A DNA stretch of 64,000 nt from Pollenia angustigena. Its lineage: Eukaryota > Arthropoda > Insecta > Diptera > Polleniidae. How positions within the stretch are numbered: the first letter of the stretch is position 1; each line of letters opens with the position of its first letter. The stretch is from NCBI GenBank assembly GCA_930367215.1, contig OV884057.1:107781284-107845283 (forward strand). Reading direction: 5' to 3'. Below are positions 41,637 through 53,793 of the stretch, piece after piece. Below the pieces are notes generated by a model. It had not been told where the DNA came from and did no database searches. It saw only the letters and a program-made list of their open reading frames with translations. Made by a program: the position numbers and the translations under genes.

Positions 41637-44370
41637 TTCGTTGTAATCTGCCTTTTTGCAGAGCTAATAGCTCTGCTCAGACTGCTTTTAGCACACACTT
41701 CAGCGGCTTTTTGTTATTACCAGCCAGAGAAGAATTTTGGTTCTTTGAATTTTAGATTTTTTTTTGGTTTGTCTTTTTTAACTAGCTCTTCTTTCAGGAA
41801 AAGGCAAAAAAGCAAAAGGCGAAATAATTTTTTTTAGCTTTTGCTTTTTATGTGGTTGTCCATTTTTGTCGCTGGCTGGTAAAAAAGCAGTTGTCAGAAA
41901 ATAAAAATATTCAAAATAGGAGATTTGCTTTTTTGCACAAACGAAAAACAAAACATTGGCTATTGGAAAAAAAATTAAAAATTTCAAAAGCAGTGGCAAA
42001 AGCAAAAATAAAAAGCAGGCAGCTGATGGGTGCTTTTAAACCCTGATTTTCACGACGACGCACACTGGGGATTTCGCGGAAAAAAGTCAAATTGTCAACA
42101 TAGTCTTCATGCAATATGCAGGGATATGTTGCAATTTTAGACTAAATGGTACAATCAAATCAAAAAGAATTACTCCGATCTGACTGCCAGTTTTTTTATA
42201 TCCGTCTCAAACTCAGAACTTGTGTGTTTAACCGAACCAACTTAATTTAAACCTAAGAATTTAAATGCGAATATTTTTTACTATGTGAGCTAACGTTTTT
42301 CTTTTTTTTCTATTTAAAGTAGTATATTTCAGTATACTAAAATTGAAAAAAAAAATCTGCAGAGACTTAAGTTTTTTTTTTTTGTGTATTTTTATGAACA
42401 TCTATATATAAATCGGCTAAGGCAAAACAGTTAAGAACACTTTCCTCCTCTGTATGTCAACGGATTTGAACAAAATATACACCATTTAAGAGGTATTTAC
42501 TCAAAGAAGTGCACAATGTATATTTTATTAAAATCTGTTCAATAATTTCAGAGTTATAAGCGTTCAAAATTGTAACTAACACAAATGCAAAATAAATAAA
42601 TAAAAATTTATTTTCAATTATCAAATAATAAAAAGTTAGGGTGATCGATTATTCGACATTTCTCAGAAACCGGTTTTCGAATATTTCGACTATATAAATC
42701 AGACCAGGCAAACCTGTTAAGAACGCTTTATTCCTTTGTTTGTCAACCGAAGCTCTGTGGGGCGAAAAAGAGGGGAAATATGGGAAACTAAATTTCTTTT
42801 TTTTTTTTTTACTTTTCTGTGCTTCATGTGATAATTTTTAAATTTTCTATAATATAGAACTTAGAAACATAATATTATAGCTGTAGGATCCTGAGTGAGT
42901 GATAACCTATAAGATAAAAAATGCTGGTATTTTTTGTTTTTCATCTGGAACGTTTTGAATTTTCGATAATATTCGACCAATAAAGATAAAATTGTACATT
43001 AAACTGGGTGAATAAGAACATGTAAGGGGAGCTTTTTGGTACTTTTTCGTTCTACATCTGGTACTTTGATTAATTTTCGGTAATATTAGACATTGAAACA
43101 AAAAATTAAACGTGCAACGTCCTGAGTGGATGACAATATATAAAGGAGACTTTTTGATACTTTTTTGTTTTTCAATTGGTATTTTTTATACTGAACTTAC
43201 AAAATTAAATTACTCACGTAGAAGGTTAAATATGAACCGGAGGTTGGTCCCCCGCCAAATAGATCCACTTTGAAGGAAAAAATAAATGCTCGAAACAAAT
43301 AAATTCATATATACTTAGATGAATTATGTTTTCTTCATATTTACAAAAAAAAAAATCATGGTCGAATTTTGACCATAAGGCGAACACTAGTATAACAAAA
43401 ATCCCATTTTTCTCCAAACATTTGGACCTGCAATTTGATCTTTAGTTTTCTTTAGTTTGAAATCACTACTAATACATTGTCTTATATCTGTTTTAACATT
43501 ATTAATCAATTTCAAGTGCCACCAGGTGCCACCTCTCAATTTGTTGCATTACACAGTACAACATTTTTCAGCTGATTGATTCGGGACTCAATTCTGATAA
43601 GGCTCTTTTGTTTAACATAACTCGAGAACCACTAGTCGGATTTTGCTGAAAAAAATTTAGAAAAATCAAGAATTACAATTACTTTCATCTGTTTATATAA
43701 CATTTTGCTACATAAGCAACAGTTTCGCAGTTATAAATAAATGTATGAAGAAAAAAAATATTTTTTGCCCAAAAAATTAAAATTTAATTCATAAAAAATC
43801 CAAAACAGTAAAAAAAAGTTTCAAGTCCTATTACTTTCACGTGAAGTCGCATAACCTATGAAATAAATGAGACATAAATCATGAAAATCGCTTTTATTAA
43901 CAATTAAGTGAAGGTATGCATTTCAAAAATTTGCTCGAGATATGCACAAAATTCTTTGCAAAAACATTTATGACTTTTTTTTTAGATTCTTAGAATTCAA
44001 AAAAAAAAAAAGTAATAAACAAAAGGTTATTTGATTTTTATGATTGCGGTAGCAAAGTAATAAGCGGTAATAAATGTGCGTGGACATTTGAAAGGAAAAA
44101 AGGAAAGTGCACTTTTTTAATTATTTGGGGTTTTCCGTTGGCTACCTGTATGATTTTTTTACAGAAATTCCACCCACATCTATTATTGCTCATGTTTTGG
44201 AACGTACCTGTCGTATTTTACATATTGAAAAATACGTAGTATTTATAGGTGTTCATTTATCGATTTTTGTCATACAACAAGTGCTGACGAACGCGAAAAG
44301 CACAACCGATTTTTCTCCGTTTTTTTTTTTTTAATTATAACTGAAACTAAGGACCAAGAGTTTTACGGCA

Positions 44371-45852
44371 ATGGAAAGTTTTTCTATTTCTCATGGGGTT
44401 TTATGCTCGAAGCTTCTGGAGTTTGACCAAGACAGAACAAAATTAAAACAGTTTTTGCAACAATTGCACGTTGGCTTAAACGATACTAGAGCATGTGAAA
44501 TTTTGGATACAATATATAAAAACTTTTACTGTAACTTCAAACAAAGATGGCGATTTGAAAAAAAGAATGCAAATTGGCTTGAAGGCACATTTACAATTAA
44601 GTTTACTGAGGCTGAATGTTCTACCAGTTCTGCACTTGGTCGGCCACGCAAATCGTTTGAGGAGTGCTGTGATCGCGCCAAACGATACAAAAAGGATGAA
44701 GTACGTTCTATGTTTCCTCAAGAAGTAATTGATTTTTCTTCTAGTATTTCAAAAACCAACCACAAAATTTGTACATTAAAAACTTTGGGGATGTCTACAA
44801 AGCTTGAACTTACAAAAGAAAAATACGAGTATCTAATGCATTGGTTACAAAATGAAGGATATAACATACTCGTACCATACAAACAACTCACGAAAGAAAA
44901 AACTAACAGTTATCCTCTAGAAATTTCTATTACTGAAAGTTCAGGCAGTGTACCTCTGCAAAATCTGTTGGATCATACTGCTAAAAGAGTCCTTGAGACC
45001 AAATCAGTAAAGGAAATAAATAAAATTGAAAGCGAAAATCTAACAAGGTACTATAAATGGGGATGTGATGGGGCATCTGGTCAAAGCGAACACCAACAGA
45101 GGTTTTCAGATGATCAAATTTCTGACTTTCATTTATATATGACATCAGTTGTACCACTAACTGCAATTTGGTATGTCACCAATTCATGCGCGTATTAAGC
45201 GGATGGAGTGTCTTTTGCATGTAGCTTGCAAAATTGAATTTAAAAGTGGAAGAGTCGACTCAAATACTCGTCCGATAAGAGAAGCCCGAAAATGTTTGAT
45301 AAAGCTTGAAATTAAAGAGAAAATTGGAATACAGGTTTATACTGTTTAACAAGGCTCTGGTACGACAAATTCAGTAAATACGTCACGAAGAATCGTTGCT
45401 AATCCTGCTTTGATTTCCGAAATCACGGGTCTAGATGAAGACATAATCAAGAGGTTTTCAACAATTCTCGAAGCTATAACCATTACCGAGGCACTAGATT
45501 CGAAAAAATTTGGTGATTTTTGTCTGGAGACGTCAAAAAAGTTTGTTGCACTGTACGAGTGGTACAATATGCCACCAACACTCCACAAAATTCTGATTCA
45601 TGGAAAATGTATAATTGAAAAGTGTATTTTTCCTGTAGGCTTATTATCCGAAGAGGCTCAGGAAAGTCGTAACAAAGACTATAAAAAATATCGCCTTAGA
45701 CACTCCAGAAAATGCAGTCGAATTGCCACGAACGAAGATATTATGCACCGAATGATGGTAACATCAGATCTCATGATCTCACACTTGACTCCTTCATTTA
45801 GCCAGAAAAAGCATAGTGATATAAGCGACGAAGTTAAGGCTCTTTTAGAATA
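44371..45852 (+). pseudogene. Transib transposase, internally deleted and frameshifted
   Basis: Part 1, 44371-45198, 275 codons: N-terminal region and RNase H-like start with WGCDGASGQSEHQQRF (first catalytic Asp near residue 233). Then a joint near 45163 after SVVPLTA leads, in another frame, to GMSPIHARIKRMECLLHV, a segment that lies well downstream in the family. The stretch with the second catalytic Asp and the zinc-binding CxxC is missing. A stop at about 45347 follows; part 2 continues to 45852 with SEITGLDEDIIKRF, HKILIHG and LSEEAQESRNKDY, the region of the final catalytic Glu. RAG1 and Transib share this fold. Non-functional copy. Confidence 0.92.
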
Positions 45853-45853
45853 A

Positions 45854-46200
45854 TAAATTAAAAAGTAGATTTAAAATAAATAATAAATTAAAAAATGCAT
45901 TTAAATTTTTTGTTAGTTAGGGCTTTTTACATTGTAGGTAACGATATACATTTCTCTAACTTTCTTTATTTTGATTACTTTTGTGTATAACTATATAAAT
46001 AAAACTAAGTTTGTGATGAAATTAAAAATAGATTTAAAATAAATAATGAATTAAAAATAAAAAAAAAATCTTTTAAATTTTTTTGTTAGTTAGGGCTTTT
46101 TACATTGTAGGTAACGATATACATTTCTCTAACTTTCTTTATTTTGATTACTTTTGTGTATTACTATATAAATAAAACTTAATTTGTGATGAAATCATTA
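45854..46200 (+). repeat. 173-bp tandem duplication in Transib 3' region
   Basis: GTTAGTTAGGGCTTTTTACA and what follows occur at 45912 and again at 46085, with the preceding AAATAAATAATAAATTAAAA also duplicated. Confidence 0.9.
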
Positions 46201-46255
46201 TATTTTTTGACAAATATATTTTTTTCCTCACCTCCATACAAAAATCCCCAGTGTG

Positions 46256-46371
46256 CGACGCAGCTACATGGCAGCAGGTTGTTGTCTGTGCTTATTTTGT
46301 CGTTGTAGTCAAATTAAACTAATTAAAGTGTTGCTAATAAAAAAAAATATTTAAAGAATGAGTGCTTAAAA

Positions 46372-46403
<32 letters not shown>

Positions 46404-47160
46404 GTTTAACAGAAAAGAATCGGCTTGAAACAAGAATATTAACTCGGCGCAGCACCAAATTGATATTTATATAATTTTTTAGTATTCTTGAAAGAAGTTC
46501 TATAGGAACATGTTTTTCACGCTAACGCTCCTAGTTAAGCAGTTATAGGTCGTAAAAGTTGCAAGATACTTTTTCCATATCTACTTAGGTGAAAAATGAA
46601 TCTATAAATGATGGGAATCAGTGGAAAATGCTTTAAAATGTGTTTTACATGGAGTTTAAAGCATACAGATTTACCAATTAGGAGGTAATATTATATATTC
46701 ATACTCCGTGGCTAACATTGTTTTTACAAAATTGGCTTTATCTTTAAATTATGTCGATATTTATTTATTTAACCCTTGATATTTGCTTAAAAAACTTTCT
46801 TTATTGCGGGTTTTCGGCCTTGCGGAACACTTAAGTAATTATGTACATATTACAATAATTAAATATGTAACAAGTACATAAATTATTACTACTTACATAC
46901 ATATTTTTACTCAAACTTATAAATAAATTGAGAAATTTTCCAAAATAAAATTTTTTAAAGCTTTATAAATATAAAATTCTATAAGATGGAGTTACTAAAA
47001 ATATGGTTTATAAAAGCTTGAAGTATTCTTCCCTATACATAGTCTTTTGAATTGTATTTTAAGAAAAATTTGTATGAAAATTTTGCCTCAAAACTCATTT
47101 CAAACTTATTTTATTTTTTATGAATACGGCAGATTATGTTTTAATAAATATATTTAAAAA
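46256..47160 (+). repeat. repeat X, copy 1, right part
   Basis: Matches 56480-57430 in reverse over about 900 bp (for example AGCTACATGGC, ACGCTAACGCTCCTAGTTAA, GGTCGTAAAAGTTGCAAGAT). A 33-base poly-T lies at 46371-46403. No coding potential. X may be a non-autonomous element of which these are internal parts; ends were not found. Confidence 0.8.
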
Positions 47161-48310
47161 ATAATTAGTATTGTGGTTATTTTGTTGAACTATTTATGGT
47201 TTTTAATCCAAATTTTTAATATTTTTAATTAGGCTTAAGTTCATGAAATTTAATTTTTATTAAATTATTTTTATGAAGAAAGGAATTTTACAACATGAAA
47301 ATCAATTAAAATTGTTATTGATAATCTTTCATTCTTGACGTGGCTCGGGCTCGAACCCTGGCCGGCAGGTTACCATGACATGTTTCGATCGCAACCACTC
47401 GATCTCCTCAGATGGATTTGCCGTCTTACACTCGCAGACATCGACGACTGCTGACGTCACTAGTCAAACATCAATCCTTAAACCAAATTGTATTTTAACA
47501 TTTGGTAGATAGAAATTTGCTTTCCTGAATGATTATCCATCTTAATTGATTTTACATGTTTTTTCCTTTACTTCTGTTTTTTCGTACTTTCGTCAAGAAT
47601 TTTTCTTGAAGTCCAAGTACATTTTTTTTTTTTTTTGTTTTTTCACAGTCGTCGATGGCTGCGAGTGTAAGACGGCAAATCCATCTGAGGAGATCGAGTG
47701 GTTGCGATCGAAACATGTCATGGTAACCTGCCGGCCAGGGTTCGAGCCCGAGCCACGTCAAGAATGAAAGATTATCAATAACAATTTTAATTGATTTTCA
47801 TGTTGTAAAATTCCTTTCTTCATAAAAATAATTTAATAAAAATTAAATTTCATGAACTTAAGCCTAATTAAAAATATTAAAAATTTGGATTAAAAACCAT
47901 AAATAGTTCAACAAAATAACCACAATACTAATTATTTTTTAAATATATTTATTAAAACATAATCTGCCGTATTCATAAAAAATAAAATAAGTTTGAAATG
48001 TGTTTTGAGGCAAAATTTTCATACAAATTTTTCTTAAAATACAATTCAAAAGGAGATCGAGTGGTTGCGATCGAAACATGTCATGGTAACCTGCCGGCCA
48101 GGGTTCGAGCCCGAGCCACGTCAAGAATGAAAGATTATCAATAACAATTTTAATTGATTTTCATGTTGTAAAATTCCTTTCTTCATAAAAATAATTTAAT
48201 AAAAATTAAATTTCATGAACTTAAGCCTAATTAAAAATATTAAAAATTTGGATTGAAAACCATAAATAGTTCAACAAAATAACCACAATACTAATTATTT
48301 TAATTTATTT
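47048..48310. repeat. palindrome with tRNA-like core, plus a third tandem copy
   Basis: Arms 47048-47451 and 47647-48050 with a 195-bp loop; the inner 250 bp of the right arm is repeated directly at 48053-48305. Each copy contains a short region with D-arm-like GATCG-AGTGGTTG-CGATC and, 29 bases on, GGTTCGAGCCC, a Pol III B-box word. The outer parts of the arms are X-derived (ATTCATAAAAAATAAAA). Confidence 0.8.
47692..47760 (+). other. tRNA-like Pol III A/B box module (SINE head candidate)
   Basis: A 5-bp stem (GATCG/CGATC) closing AGTGGTTG resembles a tRNA D arm; B-box GGTTCGAGCCC is at 47739-47749. Spacing fits a tRNA-derived promoter. The acceptor stem and T stem do not pair well, so it is not a tRNA gene. 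Other copies: 48055-48121 (+), 47336-47404 (-). Confidence 0.4.
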
Positions 48311-49030
48311 TACATGTTCTTCCTTTACTTCTGTTTTTCGTACTTTTGTCAAGAATTCTTCTTGAAGTTCAAAGTACTTATTTTGTTTTGTTTTTTCATT
48401 TTTTGTCTTTCTTTTTCTTGTTGACCTTTTCAGCACAACATGAAGGACAAATGCAAACATAAAGCTCGTGCCTTAGCTTTTTTAACAATAATTAGTATTT
48501 TAGTATATTAATTTTCATGTTGTAAAATTCCTTTCTTCATAAAAATAATTTAATGAAAATTAAATTTGATGAACTTAAGCCTAATTAAAAATATTAAAAA
48601 TTTGGATTAAAAACCATAAATAGTTCAACAAAATAACCACAATACTAATTATTGTTAAAAAAGCTAAGGCACGTATTTACTGCCGTATTCATAAAAAATT
48701 AAAATGGATTTCAAATGCATTTTAAGAAAAATGTGTGTGAAAATTTTGCCTTAAAAGACATTTCAAACTTATTTTATTTTTTATGAATAAGGCAGTTAAT
48801 AGGTGTGAACATAGGCTTCCTTTTTTGTTTTTACTATAATTACATATTACAAAAAAAAAATAATATGTAATTTTATAGCTTTATCCAATAAAAATTATAC
48901 TTTTTTATCAAAAATACATGACATTTAATACGATATTATTGTTTTTAAATATTTCAAAAATTTGGTCGGTTTCAAAGGATTTTTGTAGGTTTTGCAGACA
49001 ATTTTGGTCGGATAAAAATTTTTCAAACGG
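48311..49030. other. fragments of the preceding repeats, no gene
   Basis: 48310-48400 repeats the loop of the palindrome (TTTACTTCTGTTTTTCGTAC). 48468-48505 and 48640-48675 are inverted (GTGCCTTAGCTTTTTTAACA), enclosing another copy of the arm. 48700-48800 repeats the X end. Confidence 0.6.
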
Positions 49031-50150
49031 CAACCCTGTCTTTTACATATACTGATTGTCAAAATAACATAAATTGAAAGCTGTGACGTAGGCTGCACTC
49101 AATTTGTAAGCAATTTACTTTCAAGATGTCATCAAGAAAACAATTTATAAAGACAAACATGTAATCAGCTGTTAAATTGAATGTAAAATTGCCAAACAAA
49201 TGGAAAGATGAAATTAAAAGCCATCTCGTGGTCAATTTAAAAAGTGTGAGTGTGTTACTTGGTGGCCACACGATCAAGTTTTGCCTTTCAATTCCTTTCA
49301 ATTTGCAATACACTCTCAGTTTTTTACTAAGTCCCAATTTACACTAGGGACATTTCTTGCCGGACAGACGAAGTTTGATGGCGAGGGGTCGAAAAGGTAG
49401 AGTGTGTAGTACATGACTATCTGTACTGGACAATTTTCATTTCTCTTTCTTACTTTTCGTAGTTTACATACAAGTATTAATTTCTGTCTGACTTCTAATG
49501 CTTCATATGTAAACGCTTCAGGTAAGATTAAAAGAGAATTCAAAAAATGTCCGGCAAGAAATGTCCCTAGTGTAAATTGGGACTAACACACTCACACTTT
49601 TTAAATTGACCACGAGATGGCTTTCAATTTCACCTTTCCATTCGTTTACTTTCAATTTAACAGCTGAGTACAAGTTTGTCTCTGTTATTGTTGGCATCTT
49701 GGAAGTAAATTGCTTACAAATTGAGTGCAGCCTACGTCACAGCTTTCAATTTATGTTAATTTTGACAAGCAGTATATGTAAAAGACTATCAAGAACAACT
49801 TGAACGTGTGGCCGCAGGGTTACTAACACACTCACACTTTTTAAATTGACCACGAGATGGCTTTCAATTTCACCTTTCCATTTGTTTTGCAATTTTACTT
49901 TCAATTTAACAGCTGGTAACATGTTTTTTTTAAAAATTGTTTTTTTGATGACAACAGGAAAGTAAATTGCTTACAACTTGAATGCAGACTACGTCACAGG
50001 TTTCAATTTATGTAAGTTTTGACAAGCAGTATATGTAAAACACTATCAAGAACAACTTGATCGTGTGGCCGCAGGGTTAGTAAAAAAGTGAGAGTGTATT
50101 GCAAATTAACTGGAATTGAGAGGCAAAACTTGATCGTGTGGCCACCAAGT
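49031..50150. repeat. cluster of a MITE family with GTGGCC-ACACGATCAAG ends
   Basis: Three tandem or inverted copies of a unit of about 260 bp: 49036-49320 (reverse), 49585-49830 and 49831-50090 (forward). Shared blocks are CAGTATATGTAAAA, ACTATCAAGAACAACTTGA, CGTGTGGCCGCAGGGTTA, TTTAAATTGACCACGAGATG and GTAAATTGCTTACAA. Another copy is at 60045-60650. A different MITE is nested at 49331-49583. Confidence 0.75.
49331..49583. mobile_element. PIF/Harbinger-type MITE, GTCCCAATTTACA family, copy 1
   Basis: Perfect inverted ends of about 36 bp (GTCCCAATTTACACTAGGGA inward). TAA on both sides (49328-49330, 49584-49586). The interior shares ACAGACGAAGTTTG and GACTATCTGTACTGGACA with the copy at 61924. 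Confidence 0.88.
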
Positions 50151-50467
50151 AAACGCACAACAACAAAAATTGTGGTCAATCAGAACATGAACATCAACAC
50201 GTATTCGCCACATACAAGAACATGAACAAATTAATACCGTTGCTCTGCCGGCGTTATGGTCATGTCATGTTCTAATCGAAGGTCATGTCAAAAACTATTA
50301 AAAGAGATTACGTCGTTACGATAAATATCATGATATTTCAATCGAATCCTATGTGAAGTTGTACGTCGGCTATACCAAATATACCAAATAATTTAAATTT
50401 CTTCTCAAGAAATACTAAAACAGGGCCATTTTAGTTTGTTGCTGCTGTTGCTGTTGAGAGTTCAAGT
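50151..50467. repeat. partial copy of the 10379-11104 element
   Basis: 50280-50400 shares GTCATGTCAAAAACTAT, AAAGAGATTACGTCGTTACG, TCGGCTATACCAAAT with 10490-10670. A truncated end; the rest is unassigned. Confidence 0.6.
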
Positions 50468-51170
50468 ATGCCGTCTGCTGCCAAAACCTTTTAGTGTGGA
50501 TCATGTAATGATCCTATCGCAAAGACTCAGGGAAGTATTAATTGTAACAATTGTGGATTATGGAACCATCTCTCTTGCGCTAATGTCTCTGAAAAACATA
50601 TTGCCCTATTGAAGGAGATGAAAGGTACTTTTTCCTTTACATGTTCTGATTGTCAGAGTTGCTCTGAAAATTCTATTCGTGATGAAGTTCGTGCCTTGGA
50701 AACCACTTTAGATGATATTATTAGAACAAATCAAGATGACAGGGATTCCTATGGGAATTCTTTTACTCAAATTCTTAGCGAATTTAAGAATGAAGTTTCT
50801 TCCTGTTTAAACCATATGAAGGTTGATATTGCCGTTTGCAGCAAACGTATAAATAGCACAGATTTGTCGACTAATTTAAAAATTAATGCCTTAGAGGTAG
50901 AAAATAATATCCTACATCGTCGACTGAATCGGGGTGACATTATTTTAAGCGGAATGCCAATAGGACTGGGCGACCTTACATCAACTATAATATCCTTATG
51001 CTCATTTTATAGCATTGATATCGGCGAACGTGACATTAATCATGTGTTTTATATGAACAATAAAAAACTTATTCTTGTTAAGTTTAAAATGTTTCTATAC
51101 GTGATCACCTAATGCGAGAGTATTTTAAAACTAAATCTTTAAAATTAAGTGATATTATTGGATGAGAAAT
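50468..51170 (+). pseudogene. PHD-finger retroelement ORF1, 5' part
   Basis: From ATG 50468 the frame gives a zinc finger of PHD type: CGSCNDPIAKTQGSINCNNC then GLWNHLSCANV and FTCSDC. A coiled-coil-like segment follows (RALETTLDDIIRTNQDDRDS) and a region that ends in an RNA-binding-like fold (DIILSGMPIG). A stop is at codon 9, a frameshift lies near 51090 (then REYFKTKSLKLSDIIG) and a second stop at 51162. ORF1 proteins of this build occur in insect non-LTR retrotransposons and bind the RNA template. The gene resumes at 54862 after a 3.7 kb insertion. Confidence 0.78.
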
Positions 51171-52346
51171 TGGTATAGTCTTGGGCTTAATCGTTCATTT
51201 GGGTGACTTGTCAATAGAGTTCATTTAAAAAAAGTGAACTAGTTCGTTCTTCCAGTTCAGTAGTTCACTTTTAGTCAGTCAGTCTTTTGATCCAGCTGTA
51301 TATTTCGTCAGTCAGTTCATTTAAGTCAGTTCATGTATGTAGTTTAAAGGTTCATTTACTTCAGTTGCTTGTTTTGATTTCTTATTCTGTTGTTGTTTAT
51401 TTTTGTGTGTGTCAAGCTTTGAAAAAATTAATAAAAATTTATATACTTAAAAAAACTTATTTAAATTTTTAATAAATATTTAAATATAATGTAATAAATA
51501 TAAATTTTTAATAAAGTTCAAAAACACAATTGTGAATTTTTTATAAAATTTCCTTTTCTTTGTTTTTCAACAAATAAATTTGACATTCCTCATTTTACAA
51601 AAACAAAATGCATAGTATTTTTCATGTTCTTTACCGAATTGATAGAAAAGAGACAACAATATTATTAGTTTCTATATGTTATAATATACTTGTTTCTTTT
51701 ACTCATTGCCAGACTACTAAAATATGTTCATAATATAATCAGGGCTGCCATATTAAGAGATGTCTCGCCACATGTGGCAATTTTCAAACATTTTGACTAC
51801 ACTGCGATTTATAAAATATATGGCGATTTTTTTATTATTTAAAAGATTTCCGTATGACGTGCTAAATTTCCAATTATTATTTTTGATAAATACACTGAAA
51901 TTAGATAAGCTATTAATTTATTTTAAGACTCTAATACTATGTTTCCACTATCAGCTTGTTGTCAACTTGTTTTGAGCAAAACGTGTCAGAGTGCTTCCAT
52001 TATGTAAAACTGGTTTTGGTTTTCGAAATCAATTTGGCATTAATGTTGTTTACAAACATAAAAGCAAAAAATATTTTTGTAAAATAATAAATATTTTCTT
52101 ATTTGTTTTTTAATACACATTATACATATAATTTAATAAGTCTTGTTATTTTGGTAAATCTGTAATTTTTTTCGAAATTGTTAATCACCAATAATGGAAA
52201 ACTCTGAGTTTTTTCATGGTTTTCGACATTTTTTGGAGCAAAACTAGTATTTATTTGAGTTTTTCGAACATGAAAACTGTATGGGAAAACAAGTAGTAGA
52301 ACACTTGTTTTGCTGCAAATGTAGTTTTGTGGCCCAAAACATGTAA

Positions 52347-53277
52347 AGCGGCCCATACACTTGCAATATTATTGTATATGATATTCGCCATATCATTTCC
52401 ATTTTGTCCTATATTTTACAATAAGTCGCACAATAGTTTCATTCATTCAATAAAAAGGCGAACATAACCTATAGGAATAATATAAACAGCATTGTATAAT
52501 GTTGCCAACACACTTCTCTTTCTTTTCGTTGTGCAATAAAAATCAAGTCTTTTGATTGTTGCCAATATATTGTTCCACCTTCGAATATCACATAGGGCAC
52601 TGCTACACGTTCAATATATATCGTGATATTTGGATCGCGATCCATTTTAAAATATTGATGGATCACGAGCGTATGCTACATGTTCAATATTTATCGCATC
52701 AGTATTTATGTTATTTTTGTGCTGTGCGGGTCGTCGCGATAAACCCAAAAGAAAAAGTGGAAAGAAACATTTGGAGCAAAAAGTGGTTGCAGGATCGGAA
52801 AAAATACACAAATTTTGTCAATTGTTTTACTTTTCATTTGTTTAATTTTTTCCACTGCGTAGGTATTTTATTTCTTTTATTTTGGCACTTTTTACTGACG
52901 TACATATGTATCATGTCAATTATTTTACTTTTTATTTGTTTAATTTTTTCCACTGCGTATTTTATTTCTTTTATTTTGACACTTTTTACTGACGTATTAA
53001 TTTTTATTAATATTATTTAATATCATGAAAATGCTACACGTTCAATATTTATCACGCGATCCACGATCCGCGATCTGGATTTCTGGATTTCATATTTTAG
53101 GCCATTCTGCGATATGGATCGCGATCCATCAATATTGCATGCTACACGTTCAATAAATATCGTGATACTAGAAATATGACGATATTTATTGAACGTGTAG
53201 CAGTGCCCATACACATTGGCGATATAATTGTACTATACGTAAAATTTAACAATTTTATTCTAAGTGTATGAGCCGCT
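52347..53277. mobile_element. PIF/Harbinger-type MITE, AGCGGC ends
   Basis: AGCGGCCCATACACTT at 52347 and AAGTGTATGAGCCGCT ending at 53277; TAA on both sides (52344-52346, 53278-53280). Contains a further MITE at 52596-53210. Confidence 0.8.
52596..53210. mobile_element. nested MITE, GGGCACTGCTACACGTTCAA ends
   Basis: Inverted ends GGGCACTGCTACACGTTCAA and complement; ATA on both sides. The word CTACACGTTCAATA or a variant occurs four times (52602, 52676, 53035, 53141). Two tandem units with TTACTTTTTATTTGTTTAAT lie at 52820-52990. The long hydrophobic open frame here is low-complexity, not a gene. Confidence 0.65.
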
Positions 53278-53793
53278 TAATTGAAATACTATTACATAAT
53301 GGAAACACTCTGACACGTTTTGCTCAAAATAAGCACCCCTACCTCAAACAACTACTCCCATGAAAATATTCCTATATTTTTTTTATTTCGTATTGTGAAT
53401 GATTCCTTTAACAAATTTTATGGGAACGAATTCCCAAACTAAAAACATGTAGGGAACATATAAGTTTTAATTTGTATTTTAAGGTAGGGCTCAATTAAAT
53501 TACTTTTTTCTTTTATTGAAGGAGTATTAATAAGAAAAATTAAGATAATTATTATTTATTTTATCATATAATTATTAGTGTTTTATTTTGTATATTTTTC
53601 TTTCAGAATACAAGCACTGACAATTTATTCACAATAGAGACATTTGTTTATAAAGCACTGACAAATAATGCACAATATAAATTTTTACTTCCAAAATATT
53701 AGCGCTGACAAAAAATTGTCAGGTGAAAACGCTATGTTAATGCCGACAAAATCATCTCAACAATAAATTTCAGCATGTCCTACGGAAATCTTA

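Larger units (their letters stand above)
35243..42045. mobile_element. hAT-type element CAGGGTTTAAAA, heavily invaded
   Basis: CAGGGTTTAAAATGC at 35243 and GCTTTTAAACCCTG ending at 42045, with a perfect ATTTTCAC duplication (35235-35242, 42046-42053). Its own arms are about 35243-35880 and 41640-42045, rich in GCAAAAG/CTTTTGC words and poorly coding. The centre is dispersed repeat R2 carrying the LTR element. Flanking repeat X is continuous across the site in copy 2, which confirms the insertion. Confidence 0.88.
42061..46255 (+). mobile_element. Transib DNA transposon (RAG1-related), 4195 bp
   Basis: Ends CACACTGGGGATTT and AAATCCCCAGTGTG, with the CACA(C/G)TG-like tip typical of Transib and of V(D)J recombination signals. 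Flanks are CGACG on both sides (42056-42060, 46256-46260), a 5-bp duplication of the CGNCG type known for Transib. The empty site is seen in X copy 2 near 57420. Contains a defective Transib transposase gene. Confidence 0.93.

Noticed and set aside
44371..45852. A host RAG1-like recombinase gene
   Set aside because: It sits between Transib inverted ends with a CGACG duplication and is broken, so it is a transposon relic.
47692..47760. A true tRNA gene
   Set aside because: A D-arm-like stem and B box are present but acceptor and T stems do not pair.
52556..53020. 154-codon frame with several membrane-like segments
   Set aside because: It lies within a nested MITE and its hydrophobicity comes from T-rich tandem repeats; there is no start context or homologous motif.
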